Origin: CALMKX01 sp036274895
Lineage (GTDB): Bacteria; Acidobacteriota; Thermoanaerobaculia; Multivoradales; SZUA-115
Reading direction: 5' to 3'
Assembly (NCBI GenBank): GCA_036274895.1
Contig: DASUEU010000040.1
Coordinates: 60,035 to 124,034, forward strand
Length of the DNA stretch: 64,000 bases
Position numbers and translations under genes: made by a program
Notes under the pieces: generated by a model
What the model was told of the DNA's origin: nothing
Databases searched by the model: none
What the model saw: the letters and a program-made list of their open reading frames with translations, nothing else
Shown here: one piece after another, positions 1 to 8,688 of the stretch
Position numbering within the stretch: position 1 is the first letter of the stretch
Layout of the letters: every line of letters starts with the position of its first letter

Positions 1-765
1 ATCGCAGCCGGTGAGCCCTTGGATCTGCGCTCCCTGGTGGCCGAGGCCCTGCACATGGGGGATGAGGGCCACAACCGCAACAAGGCGGGCTCCCTGCTGT
101 TCACGAAGTGGCTGGCACCTCGGGTGGTGAATGTCTCCGAAGACCGGGCTTCCACCGCCGAGGTGCTGCGCTTCCTGGGCGACAACGCGCTGTCCGTGCT
201 CAACCCGGTGATGGCCGCATGCAAGGCCATGGCGGACGCCGCCCACGGGGTCGAGGGCTCGACGCTGGTGACGGCCATGGCGAGGAACGGTACCGAGTTC
301 GGCATCCGGGTGAGCGGCCTCGCCGAGCGCTGGTTCACCGCCCCCTCGAGCACGCCGGACGGGCTCTACTTCGCGGGCTTCTCGGCCGCCGACGCCAACC
401 CGGACATCGGCGACTCGACGATCACCGAGACGGCGGGCATCGGTGCCTTCGCCATGGCCGCGGCGCCGGCCATCGTTACCTTCATCTCGGGCAAGCCCAA
501 GGACGCCCGCGACGCCACCCTCGAGATGTACGAGATCACCCTGGGCGAGCACCCCCACTTCACCATCCCCGCCCTCGACTTCCGCGGCACCCCGGTGGGC
601 ATCGACCTGACCAAGGTCGTGGAGCTGGGCATCACCCCCCGCGTCAACACCGGCATCGCCCACAAGAACGCCGGCGTCGGCCAGATCGGCGCCGGCCTGG
701 TCCGGCCGTCGATCAGAGTGTTCGAGGAGGCGCTGCTGGCGTTTGCGGAGCGGCGCGGGGTGTAG
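1..765 (+). CDS. DUF1116 family protein (AllG/YlbE-like), 5' truncated
   Basis: Only the last 254 residues are in the window; the frame is open to base 1, and the family is usually over 400 residues. The visible part carries the characteristic block MGDEGHNRNKAG (about 18 residues into the visible part) and a Gly/Ala-rich C-terminus. DUF1116 proteins include the YlbE/AllG component of the FdrA-type oxamate carbamoyltransferase of purine (allantoin) breakdown, but many members are uncharacterised, so the reaction here is inference. Any fdrA-like partner would lie upstream, outside the window. The cyclase and molybdo-hydroxylase genes 3 kb downstream would fit an amide or purine catabolic locus. 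Confidence 0.75.
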   Translation: MAAGEPLDLRSLVAEALHMGDEGHNRNKAGSLLFTKWLAPRVVNVSEDRASTAEVLRFLGDNALSVLNPVMAACKAMADAAHGVEGSTLVTAMARNGTEFGIRVSGLAERWFTAPSSTPDGLYFAGFSAADANPDIGDSTITETAGIGAFAMAAAPAIVTFISGKPKDARDATLEMYEITLGEHPHFTIPALDFRGTPVGIDLTKVVELGITPRVNTGIAHKNAGVGQIGAGLVRPSIRVFEEALLAFAERRGV

Positions 766-812
766 GGAGAGCTGTCTGCGCCCCAGCAAGGTGTTCGATA
801 CCTCAGCTCTAG

Positions 813-826
813 GCACGTATACTTGC
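813..826. promoter_or_regulatory. Near-palindrome over the -10 of vapBC (candidate VapB operator)
   Basis: GCACGTATACTTGC is symmetric at 12 of 14 positions around GTATAC. It overlaps a -10-like TATACT (818-823), which has a weak -35-like TTCGAT at 794-799 with an 18-bp spacer. It ends 24 bp before the antitoxin start. VapB antitoxins normally repress their own promoters through such palindromes; binding here is inferred. Confidence 0.45.
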
Positions 827-850
827 ACCTACACTCCCGGGAGGACGACC

Positions 851-1081
851 ATGAGCCAGCTCACTCTCTACTTGGATCCCGAAACCGAAAAGCTCCTCAA
901 GGCTGCCGCCAAGGCGAGCGGGCTCTCCGTGAGCCGTTGGGTGTGTGATCTGGTGCGAGAGCGGGTCACGGCAGATGGACCGCAGCGTCTGGCTCGGCTG
1001 GCCGGCGCCTGGAAAGACGCACCTACCGCCGAGGACTTCCGAGCAGCCGAGGGCCAGGACGTTCTCCGCGAGCCCTTCTGA
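851..1081 (+). CDS. VapB-like ribbon-helix-helix antitoxin
   Basis: A 76-residue protein starting MSQLTLYLDPETEKLL, the beta-strand and first helix of a CopG/RHH DNA-binding fold; the second helix is around residues 23-38 (GLSVSRWVCDLV). The C-terminal half (about 45-76) is acidic and poorly structured, as expected of a toxin-neutralising tail. A GGGAGGA ribosome site lies about 8 bp before the ATG. Its stop codon overlaps the ATG of the PIN-domain toxin (TGATG), the usual antitoxin-first coupled arrangement. A palindrome upstream is a likely autoregulatory operator. Confidence 0.85.
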   Translation: MSQLTLYLDPETEKLLKAAAKASGLSVSRWVCDLVRERVTADGPQRLARLAGAWKDAPTAEDFRAAEGQDVLREPF

Positions 1082-1473
1082 TGTTCGCCCTGGATACCAA
1101 CACCGTCATCTACTTCTTCAAGGGGTTCGGTCGAGTGGCCGAGCGCTTGCTGGCCACGCCACTCGACCAGATCGCGATTCCGGTGATCGTCCTCTACGAG
1201 CTGGAAGTCGGCATCGCCAAGTCGAACCAGCCCGAGAAGCGCAGGGGGCAAGTGGACGAGCTGAGCGCGCTGGTACGGATCCTGCCTTTCGGGCCTGCAG
1301 AAGCCCGCACCACGGCGCAGCTCCGGGCTTCGCTCGAGGCGATCGGGCGACCGATCGGCCCTCTCGACACCCTGATCGCGGGAACGGCCCTCCACCACAG
1401 TGCTACCCTGGTCAGCCACAACCTCAGCGAGATCGGCCGGGTTGCAGGGCTCAAGGTCGAGGACTGGTACTGA
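1081..1473 (+). CDS. VapC-like PIN-domain ribonuclease toxin
   Basis: A 130-residue single PIN domain. The acidic residues expected to bind Mg2+/Mn2+ are visible: D5 in FALDTNT, E40 in LYELEVG and D96 in GPLDTLIAG, followed by the typical SHN segment near 112-114. VapC toxins cleave RNA, often initiator tRNA or 23S rRNA; the target here cannot be read from sequence. It is translationally coupled to the RHH antitoxin, whose stop overlaps this start codon. The active-site set appears intact, so the toxin should be functional. Confidence 0.88.
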   Translation: MFALDTNTVIYFFKGFGRVAERLLATPLDQIAIPVIVLYELEVGIAKSNQPEKRRGQVDELSALVRILPFGPAEARTTAQLRASLEAIGRPIGPLDTLIAGTALHHSATLVSHNLSEIGRVAGLKVEDWY

Positions 1474-1516
1474 CTGGATGTCCTCGATAAGGACCCGCTT
1501 GAGCTAGCAGGCAGGT

Positions 1517-2861
1517 TCAGCGGACCTGCTCTCGAAGCACGAGATCCCAGCATCCGCCCCGCAGCCCTGCCTGGATCCCTTTTCGAGAGCTCTCGTCGAG
1601 GAGTGCCTCGTCGAGCTGTTCGAGAAGTCGGTTCTTGTTCTCCCGGTCGAGAGCGAGTTCCAGGAGTTTTGCGGCTACCAGTCGAGCATAGTTGGACAGC
1701 ACTTTCGCGAGGAGTGTCATCCTCTCTGAGCGGGAATCGGCGCTGCTCTCCCCGTGGAAGTACTTGCTGCGCACCTCGTAGGCGTCCTTTATGTTTTGGA
1801 AGACGATCTGCGAATCGAGTTCGGCTGGTTCCAAGAACACTGCTGCTCGGTAGCTCAATGTCCGTTTCAGCTCTCCCCTTGCGCCGGCAAGAAGAAAGCC
1901 CTCAAGGCTGGCTACTGCCAGGGCAGTCTGCTCCTCAGAATCTGTGCTCTCTCGCAGGGCCCTGAAGTACTGCTTGAGCCCAACTACTGCACGGCCCTCT
2001 GAGGGGCGAATAGGGTTGCTCGGGACCTTCGAGGCGATCTGAGTAAGAAAACTCCTGAGACGCACGGCATGGTCGCTAGTCACTGTGATGGGCGGCGAGT
2101 AACTGGATGCTGGACGGGACGGGCTGACGGATGCGGGCGGAGCTACCAAGGAGTCAGACGAGATCTTCTTCAGGACGATCGAAACTGGCCCGGAGCCGAA
2201 GAGGCACAGGCTGTTCACGGTCCTCTGCACCTCTGCCATTGGGCTCTGCGTTGCCTCTCGTCTCAAGTACCGATTCCACTCCAGACATCATCAGTTGATC
2301 AAACCCTAGAGGCGAGAGGAAATCCAGCTCTTCCCACCTGAAATCGGCCGCACAGAGCCGGCGCAGCACGAGACCGTCACCGACTTCCAGGTCCTCGCCA
2401 ACTACCTTGATACCAGTGAGCCAGGCCTGTATCCACCACTCGACTGGTCCGCCGGAGAGTTCGCCAAGGAACCGCTCAACGAGCGTTTCGGGGCTCGAAA
2501 GGGTTTGTGACTGTGCCGCATCGAGTGCCACTCGGATCATGAGGTTCGTCAGATGCCCGCGGGCGCCAGGTAGGTCAATTCCGTCGGGTCGCATTTCGGA
2601 AGCACATTCCTCGAAAGGTGCGGCATGCCGGCCGATGTACTGGTCGAATAGACGATGAACGGTCGACAAATCCCACTCGTTGCGAAGCTCCCTCATCCAG
2701 TTGCCCTGAACCATGCCTTCGGAGTAGTCAGCTTCGAAGACCCGATACGGCACCTCATCCTGTAGCAGTTTGCCGTCATCGATGGCTACGAGAATCTCGC
2801 GCGCGAAGCCCTCTGCAAGGACTGTGAGTTTCCGCCTCAGCGTGGGATCGGACATCCCCAA
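1517..2861 (-). pseudogene. Frameshifted HEPN-domain (ApeA-like) gene
   Basis: Two overlapping minus-strand frames read as one protein. Upstream, 2861 down to about 2260 encodes an N-terminal domain with a 'DGLVLRRLCAADFRWEELDFL' type pattern. Downstream, from about 2260 to 1517, the other frame carries a helical domain with GELKRTLSYRAAVFL and YEVRSKYFHGE, the R...RxKxxHG-type signature of Apea-like HEPN domains, which are usually RNases. The first frame loses family-like sequence after SGVESVLE, and the second only opens after a stop near 2290, so a single-base indel near 2255-2270 is the simplest reading. It could be a real decay event, a sequencing error or programmed frameshifting. It lies between two toxin-antitoxin pairs. 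Confidence 0.6.
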
Positions 2862-2942
2862 GAGCTCCTCTTCGTGCTGACCTCTGGCGACGCTTTCGCC
2901 AGCCAGTTCGTCAGCGGGGTAGCGTTGACCCCTGCATTCCTT

Positions 2943-3374
2943 TCATCCCGCCTCCACCTCGAACCCCTCCTGCCGGAAGTGCCCATCTAGCGCTACCACC
3001 GGCGGACGGCCGTGGCGGCGGAGGAGGACGAAGGAGGTGCAGTCAGTGAAGGAGTAGGTCTTGTCCGGGCGCTGCTGGAAGAGTTCCCAGGCTTCGACCT
3101 CGTCGTGGGCCTGGACGCGGACCAAGCTGGTCAGGCCGGGGTCGAGGAGGGCGTCCCCCACCTGCTGCGCCACGTGGTGACCGAGGCGCACCAGACAGAG
3201 GGTCACCGTCTCATCGAACACGAAGTTCGAGGTCAAGAGTCGGCCCTCGTAGCGCGCGAGCACCCGGGCCACGGCCTCGTGGTCCGGGTCGGCCCGGTTG
3301 ATGAAGGCGAACCAGGCGCTGGTGTCGACGAAGAGCTGAGGGCGCAGCGTATGGAAGGTCTTGACCTTGCCCAT
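2943..3374 (-). CDS. PIN-domain toxin (VapC-like)
   Basis: 143 residues from the ATG at 3374. PIN active-site acids are seen at D17 (FVDTSAW), E55 (FDETVTL), D111 (SFTDCTSF) and D130 (VALDGHF), a complete set. The 'FTDCTSFVLL...ALDGHF' ending is typical of the PIN subgroup paired with short RHH antitoxins. The antitoxin gene ends 17 bp upstream. The start was chosen because the longer open frame upstream overlaps the antitoxin out of frame and has no PIN-like content. The RNA target is unknown. Confidence 0.82.
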   Translation of the reverse strand: MGKVKTFHTLRPQLFVDTSAWFAFINRADPDHEAVARVLARYEGRLLTSNFVFDETVTLCLVRLGHHVAQQVGDALLDPGLTSLVRVQAHDEVEAWELFQQRPDKTYSFTDCTSFVLLRRHGRPPVVALDGHFRQEGFEVEAG

Positions 3375-3391
3375 GGCGGAGGATTCGAGGC

Positions 3392-3616
3392 TCAGGGGCC
3401 CGGGTAGAGCAGGCGGTCGTGGTCTCGGCCGCGGCCTTCGGGATCCTCGGCCATCCCCTTGAGCTGAGAGAGGGAGCGACGCGGCACCGGAGGTTCCACC
3501 AGGTACTCCGCCACGGCCTCCCGTACCAGGTCGGAGAGGCTGCGGCCCTCCCGCTCCCCCTTGGCCAGCAGGGCCTCGTACTGCCAATCGTCGAGGTTGA
3601 GCTGTGTACGGTGCAT
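3392..3616 (-). CDS. Ribbon-helix-helix antitoxin of the second PIN pair
   Basis: 74 residues from the ATG at 3616 (MHRTQLNLDDWQYEALL). The first 40 residues form the RHH DNA-binding fold, with the second helix at RSLSDLVREAVAEYL. The rest is a polar, proline- and charge-rich tail that would cap the toxin. A TTGCGC-N18-TAAGAT promoter-like sequence (-35 at 3656-3651, -10 at 3632-3627, read on the minus strand) would place transcription start only about 4 nt from the ATG, and no ribosome site is visible, so a leaderless message is possible. Confidence 0.75.
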   Translation of the reverse strand: MHRTQLNLDDWQYEALLAKGEREGRSLSDLVREAVAEYLVEPPVPRRSLSQLKGMAEDPEGRGRDHDRLLYPGP

Positions 3617-3734
3617 TGCGGGCGGTATCTTACATCTTCCAGCGAGTGGTGCGCAACCCCGCCGAGCGCTCCCCTGTGACCTCCTGCCATACAATGCCGT
3701 TCCAGCTTCTTCCCCACTCGATCGGAGGCACTCG

Positions 3735-4589
3735 GTGTACGTCCCCTACGACCTCTCCCGCGTCAAGGTCCTGGACCTTTCCCAGAACTTCTCGATGAAC
3801 TCGCCGTCGTTCGCCTTCTACGAAGGGCCGACGGTCAAATGGGTCAAGCGTCTGGCCTTTGAGGGGGTGAACGCCCAGTTCATCTCCACCACCAACCACA
3901 TCGCCACCCACCTCGACTCGCCGATCCACTTCTACGATCCCGGGCCGGACATCGCCGGCATCCCGATCGACAAGCTCTTTGGCCCGGCCTGCATCGTCGA
4001 CCTCGCCCAGTTCGGCATCGGCGACTACCAGATCTACGGTCCCGAGCACTTCGAGGCGTGGGAGAAGAAGCACGGCATCACCATCGAGCGCGGGGACATC
4101 CTGGTCATCCACACCGGCTACCACCGCTTCTACAACGAGGACTGGCACAAGTCGGTGGCGTGTCCCATCCTCGACGTGGTGGGCCCCGGCGCCCACCAGC
4201 CCGACCTGCCCCGCTGCTTCTTGAAGCACCCCGGTCCCCAGGGGCGCTTCGCCGAGTGGGTGCTGGACCGCGGCATCCGCTGGCTGGCCCTCGACTGCAT
4301 CGCCGCCGACCACCCTTTCAACACCAACGTCAGGAAGGCCCGGCCGGACCTGATCCCCGAGGTCGAGGCGGCCATCGGCGCCTCCCTCGCCGACGCCATG
4401 CCCTGGCCCCAGGACTACCAGGTGATGCACGTCAAGCTCTTCCCCCACGGGGTCTTCCACGCCGAAAACGTCGGCGGGCAGATCGACGAGCTCCTGAACC
4501 AGCGGGTGTGGCTGGGCTGCTTCCCCTTCCGCTTCGCCGGCGGCGAGGCAGCGTTCGCCCGCATCGTGGCCTTCGTGGAGGAGAGGTAG
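3735..4589 (+). CDS. Cyclase-family metal hydrolase (kynurenine formamidase-like fold)
   Basis: 284 residues from a GTG start with GGAGG 6 bp upstream; the frame is open further 5' but overlaps the divergent antitoxin region. The signature of the family is at H55-x3-H59-x-D61-x3-H65 (HIATHLDSPIHF), which binds the divalent metals. These enzymes hydrolyse amide, cyclic imide or lactam-like substrates (kynurenine formamidase, isatin hydrolase); the substrate here is unknown. The stop lies 3 bp before the start of a molybdo-hydroxylase subunit, so the two form an operon and may act on the same N-heterocycle. Confidence 0.82.
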   Translation: MYVPYDLSRVKVLDLSQNFSMNSPSFAFYEGPTVKWVKRLAFEGVNAQFISTTNHIATHLDSPIHFYDPGPDIAGIPIDKLFGPACIVDLAQFGIGDYQIYGPEHFEAWEKKHGITIERGDILVIHTGYHRFYNEDWHKSVACPILDVVGPGAHQPDLPRCFLKHPGPQGRFAEWVLDRGIRWLALDCIAADHPFNTNVRKARPDLIPEVEAAIGASLADAMPWPQDYQVMHVKLFPHGVFHAENVGGQIDELLNQRVWLGCFPFRFAGGEAAFARIVAFVEER

Positions 4590-4592
4590 GCC

Positions 4593-6923
4593 TTGTCCAC
4601 CCGCAGCTTCGGCCAGCCGATCCGCCGCAACGAGGATCCGCGCCTCTTGACCGGGCGGGCCTTGTTCGTGGACGACCTCGACCTCTCGGGCATGGTCCAC
4701 GTGGCTTTCGTGCGCAGTCCCTACGCCCACGCCCGGCTGGGGAGGATCGACGCCTCCCGGGCGAGGACACGGCCGGGCGTGTTGGCGGTGGTCACGGCGG
4801 ACGACCTCGGGGACTACTGGCGGCCCGGCCCCCTGCTGGTGCCGCCGCCCCCCATCCCCGGCTGCGTGTTCCATGCCCGCACCCAGGTGCCCCTGGCCCG
4901 GGGCAAGGTGCGCCACCTGGGAGAGCCGGTGGCCCTGGTGGTGGCGACCAGCCGCTACCTCGCGGAGGACGCGGCCGAGGACGTGGACGTCGACTACGAC
5001 CCGCTACCCGCTGTTCTGGACCTGGAAGCGGCGCTCGCCCCCGGCTCGACTCTGGTGCACGAGGATCTGGGCACCAACCTCGCCGCCCACGTCCAGCAAG
5101 GGCGGGGCGACTGGGCCGCAGCCAGGGACCGGGCCGACCTGGTGGTCGCCCGGCGCTTCCACTACGACCGGGGAACCGCCGCGGCGATGGAGAACCGCGG
5201 CATCGTGGCCGACTGGGACGATCGCAGCGGGCGCCTCACCGTGTGGGATACCACCCAGGCGCCGATCCCGATCAGAAACGGCCTCGCCGCCATGCTCGGT
5301 CTCTCCGAGAGCCAGGTGCGGGTGGTCGCCCCCTTCATCGGCGGCGGCTTCGGCCCCAAGATCATGATGTTCTACCCCGAGGAGGTGCTGGTCCCCTGGC
5401 TGTCGCGGCGGCTCAAGCGGCCGGTGAAGTGGATCGAGGACCGGCAGGAGAACTTCACCGCCACCACCCAGGAGCGGGGCCAGGTCCACGACGCCGAGAT
5501 CGCCCTAGACCGCGACGGCCGGGTGCTCGGGGTCAAGGACACCTTCCTCCACGATGCCGGCGCCTACGATCCCTACGGCCTGACGGTGCCGATCAACAGC
5601 CAGTGCACCCTGCTCGGCTGCTACCGAGTGCCGGCCTACGAGAGCGAGTTCCGGGCCGTCTTCACCAACAAGCCGATCGTCACCCCCTACCGCGGCGCCG
5701 GCCGCCAGCACGGGATCTTCGTGATGGAGCGGCTGCTCGACCTCGCGGCCCGCCAGCTGGGCCTCGACGCCGCCGAGATCCGCCGCCGCAACTTCCTGGC
5801 GCCGGAGGCCTTCCCGGTGCACCAGGGGCTGATCTACCAGGACTTCACCGAGCTGGTCTACGACAGCGGTAACTACCCGCCCCTGCTCGAACAGGCCCTC
5901 GAGCGCATCGGCTGGGAAGCCTTCCGCCGCGAGGAGCAGCCGCGCGCCCGGCAGGAGGGTCGCTGCCTGGGGGTGGGGGTGGTCTCCTACGTCGAGGGCA
6001 CCGGCATCGGACCGTACGAGGGAGCGCGGGTGCAGGTCGAGGCCAGCGGCCGGGTGAGCGTGGTCACCGGCGTTGGCACCCAGGGCCAGGGGCACATGAC
6101 CACCTACGCGCAGATCGCCGCCGAGCAGCTGGGGGTGGATGCCTCGCAGGTCGACGTGGTCACCGGCGACACCGACCTCTTCCACTGGGGGGCCGGCACC
6201 TTCGCCAGCCGGGGGGCGGTGGTGGCGGGCAACGCCATCGGCGCCGCGGCCACCAAGGTGCGCGCCAAGGTGCTGCGCCTCGCCGCTGACGAGCTCGAGG
6301 CGGCGGCCGAGGACCTGGAGCTTGCCGACGGTGAGGTGCGGGTGAAGGGAGTGCCCGGCAGGTCGATTCCGCTGGGGGTGCTGGCCGTGCGCGCCAACCC
6401 CATGCGCGGCGCGGTCAAGCCGGGCACGGAGCCCGGGTTGGAAGCCACGGACTACTTCGGCCCCGAGCGGGGCGCCACCGCGGCCGGAGTGCACGCGATG
6501 ATCGTCGAAGTGGATCCCGAGACCATGGGGGTGACGATCCAGAAGTACGTCGTGGTGCACGACTGCGGTACGGTGATCAACCCCCTGGTGCTCGAGGGGC
6601 AGATCCAGGGCGGGGTGGCCCAGGGCATCGGCAACGCCTTCTACGAGGAGCTGGTGTTCGACGAGGCCGGGCAGCTGCAGAACGCCTCGCTGATGGACTA
6701 CTTGCTGCCTACTTCTCTGGACGTGCCGACGATCGAGACCGGACACCTGGTCACGCCGTCGCCCTTGAACCCGCTCGGCGTCAAGGGAGCCGGCGAGGCC
6801 GGCGCCATCCCGGTCGGCCCTCTCTTCGCCCAGGCGGTGGAAGATGCCCTCGACATCTCGGGCTTCGAGATCCTGGAGATTCCCTTGAAACCGAGTCGGT
6901 TGTGGGAGCTGCTCAACCCTTGA
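4593..6923 (+). CDS. Xanthine dehydrogenase-family molybdopterin-binding subunit (CoxL/XdhA-like)
   Basis: 776 residues from a TTG, full length for the large subunit of molybdenum hydroxylases. Visible motifs are IGGGFGPKI (about residue 250), the TPYRGAGR segment, the GQGH..T block and a C-terminal GAGEAG, whose Glu is the family's catalytic base. The AYxCSFR loop of true form I CO dehydrogenase is absent, so this is more likely an N-heterocycle or aldehyde hydroxylase. It normally needs a 2Fe-2S subunit and an FAD subunit, but neither is encoded next to it: tRNA-Pro follows and the cyclase precedes. Confidence 0.85.
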   Translation: MSTRSFGQPIRRNEDPRLLTGRALFVDDLDLSGMVHVAFVRSPYAHARLGRIDASRARTRPGVLAVVTADDLGDYWRPGPLLVPPPPIPGCVFHARTQVPLARGKVRHLGEPVALVVATSRYLAEDAAEDVDVDYDPLPAVLDLEAALAPGSTLVHEDLGTNLAAHVQQGRGDWAAARDRADLVVARRFHYDRGTAAAMENRGIVADWDDRSGRLTVWDTTQAPIPIRNGLAAMLGLSESQVRVVAPFIGGGFGPKIMMFYPEEVLVPWLSRRLKRPVKWIEDRQENFTATTQERGQVHDAEIALDRDGRVLGVKDTFLHDAGAYDPYGLTVPINSQCTLLGCYRVPAYESEFRAVFTNKPIVTPYRGAGRQHGIFVMERLLDLAARQLGLDAAEIRRRNFLAPEAFPVHQGLIYQDFTELVYDSGNYPPLLEQALERIGWEAFRREEQPRARQEGRCLGVGVVSYVEGTGIGPYEGARVQVEASGRVSVVTGVGTQGQGHMTTYAQIAAEQLGVDASQVDVVTGDTDLFHWGAGTFASRGAVVAGNAIGAAATKVRAKVLRLAADELEAAAEDLELADGEVRVKGVPGRSIPLGVLAVRANPMRGAVKPGTEPGLEATDYFGPERGATAAGVHAMIVEVDPETMGVTIQKYVVVHDCGTVINPLVLEGQIQGGVAQGIGNAFYEELVFDEAGQLQNASLMDYLLPTSLDVPTIETGHLVTPSPLNPLGVKGAGEAGAIPVGPLFAQAVEDALDISGFEILEIPLKPSRLWELLNP

Positions 6924-6949
6924 CCCCCGCCCAACTCTGGCGCTATCCT
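6920..6949 (+). promoter_or_regulatory. Sigma-70-like promoter for tRNA-Pro
   Basis: TTGACC (6920-6925), an 18-bp spacer and TATCCT (6944-6949) lie 38 bp before the tRNA, overlapping the stop codon of the preceding gene. Spacing and position fit a promoter giving a leader of about 30 nt. Confidence 0.5.
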
Positions 6950-6987
6950 CTCGGCTCCATCGCGGCCGGCATGCCCGGCCCACCCTC

Positions 6988-7064
<77 letters not shown>

Positions 7065-7150
7065 TCTCCCTCCCGCAAGTCCTTCCCCGATCCCCCTGGT
7101 CTCTTCTTTGCAGCCAGAAGTGGTGTTTTCTCGTCTTGCGTCCCCCTGTC

Positions 7151-7179
7151 TTGCGCCGGATGGGGGCCTCGCCTATCCT
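7151..7179 (+). promoter_or_regulatory. Candidate promoter of the SSS transporter gene
   Basis: TTGCGC (7151-7156), a 17-bp spacer and TATCCT (7174-7179) end 51 bp before the ATG. A GAGGAGG ribosome site follows at about 7215-7222. The -10 is the same as in the tRNA promoter; the -35 is weaker. Confidence 0.4.
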
Positions 7180-7229
7180 TGCGCGAGCCCTGAGCAACCC
7201 CGATCCGGCCCCGTCTCGAGGAGGCATCG

Positions 7230-8675
7230 ATGATCTACCTGTGGACAGTGATCCTGTACCTGGTCTTCCTGGCCGGCGTGAGCATCTGGCGAGGCCGGGG
7301 AGTCAAGACGCAAGAGGAGTTCATGGTGGCTGGCCGTTCGGCTTCCGCCCTCTTCCTGGTCGCCACCCTGATCTGCACTTGGATCGGCTCCGGCAGCCTC
7401 TTCGGCGGCGCCGGCCGAGCCTTCCGGGAGGGCTTCTCGGCCCTGTGGATGAGCGCCGGAGCCTGGGTGGGGATCGCGATCGTCTATTTTCTCGCCCCCA
7501 AGGTACGGCGGATCGCACAGTTCACGGTCTCGGACATTCTCGAGATGCGCTACACGCCGCTGGCGCGGCTGCTCGGCACTCTTTCGATCATCATCGCTTA
7601 CCTGACCATCGCCGGCTACCAGCTGATCGGTGGCGGGCGACTGATCTCGCTGGTAACGGACCTGACACCGCAACAAGGGCAGTGGATCACCTGTGGAGCG
7701 GTGGTGGTCTTCGTGATCTTCGCCGGTATGCGTTCGATTCTGGCCCTCGACCTCATCAACGGCATCCTGATCATTCTCGGCATCGCGATTGCCGCTCCCA
7801 TCGCCCTCTCGCTGGCCGGTGGCTGGGGCGGGCTCACCAGTACGCTGCCCGAGACTCATTTCACCGTCACGGGCTCCAAGGGCATCTGGCCGGCGCTCGG
7901 GCTGTTCTTCCCGACGTTCTTCTTGCTGCTGGGCGAGAGCAGCATGTATCAGAAGTTCATGTCGGCGAAGGACGAGCACGCCGCGCGCAAGGCGGTGATC
8001 GGCATGATCATCGGCGTGATCGTGATCGAGACCCTGCTCGACACCACGGCGATCTTCGGCGCGGCCCATTATTGGGGCGACGCCCGCTTCCACCTCGCCG
8101 ACGGTAGCTTCGATCAGCGGATGACCGAGACGGTGATCCTCGAGATGGCGCGACATCAGCTGCCGGTTTGGGCCGGGGTGATGCTGCTCGCAGGGGCCGT
8201 GGCGATCATCTTCTCGACCGCCACCACCTTCCTGATGATCCCGGCCGGCAACGTCACCCGGGACATCTATCAGCGCTTCATCAACCCGCAGGCGAGCGAG
8301 AAGAAGATCCTGCTGGTCAATCGGGTCATGGTTCTGCTGCTCGCCCTGGTGGCCATCCTCTTGACCACCCGATTCACCAGCATCCTGGACATGGCGCTGT
8401 ATGCCTACACCATGGTGGGGGCAGCCGTCACACCGGCGTTGCTGGCGGCCTTCCTGTGGAAGCGGGTCACGCCCCTGGCGGGGACCCTCTCGGTGGGCGC
8501 CGGCATGCTCGCCACGGTGGTCTTCGGCATCCTCTACGAGGCGGGCCTGAGCAAGTGGGACTACGACTACATCATCTACCCGGCCGGAGGAGCCTCGATC
8601 CTCTGCCTGATTGTGGTCAGCCTCCTCGGCAAGCCGCCGGCGGAGGAGAAGTGGCGGCCGTTCTGGGCCCAGTGA
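7230..8675 (+). CDS. Sodium:solute symporter family transporter
   Basis: 481 residues with about 13 predicted membrane helices. The N-terminal helix is followed by the family's 'EFMVAGRS' and 'GSGSLFGG' segments (about residues 30-55), and the first helices of the LeuT-fold repeat follow. SSS proteins couple Na+ influx to uptake of sugars, amino acids, organic acids or vitamins; the substrate cannot be called here. It sits alone between tRNA-Pro and a convergent gene and has its own promoter and strong ribosome site. It is clearly different from the acetate-type symporter at 57.2 kb. Confidence 0.85.
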   Translation: MIYLWTVILYLVFLAGVSIWRGRGVKTQEEFMVAGRSASALFLVATLICTWIGSGSLFGGAGRAFREGFSALWMSAGAWVGIAIVYFLAPKVRRIAQFTVSDILEMRYTPLARLLGTLSIIIAYLTIAGYQLIGGGRLISLVTDLTPQQGQWITCGAVVVFVIFAGMRSILALDLINGILIILGIAIAAPIALSLAGGWGGLTSTLPETHFTVTGSKGIWPALGLFFPTFFLLLGESSMYQKFMSAKDEHAARKAVIGMIIGVIVIETLLDTTAIFGAAHYWGDARFHLADGSFDQRMTETVILEMARHQLPVWAGVMLLAGAVAIIFSTATTFLMIPAGNVTRDIYQRFINPQASEKKILLVNRVMVLLLALVAILLTTRFTSILDMALYAYTMVGAAVTPALLAAFLWKRVTPLAGTLSVGAGMLATVVFGILYEAGLSKWDYDYIIYPAGGASILCLIVVSLLGKPPAEEKWRPFWAQ

Positions 8676-8688
8676 TCGGGGATCGGGA

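Noticed and set aside
4593..6923. Form I CO dehydrogenase large subunit
   Set aside because: The AYxCSFR active-site loop is absent, and no coxS/coxM genes are adjacent.
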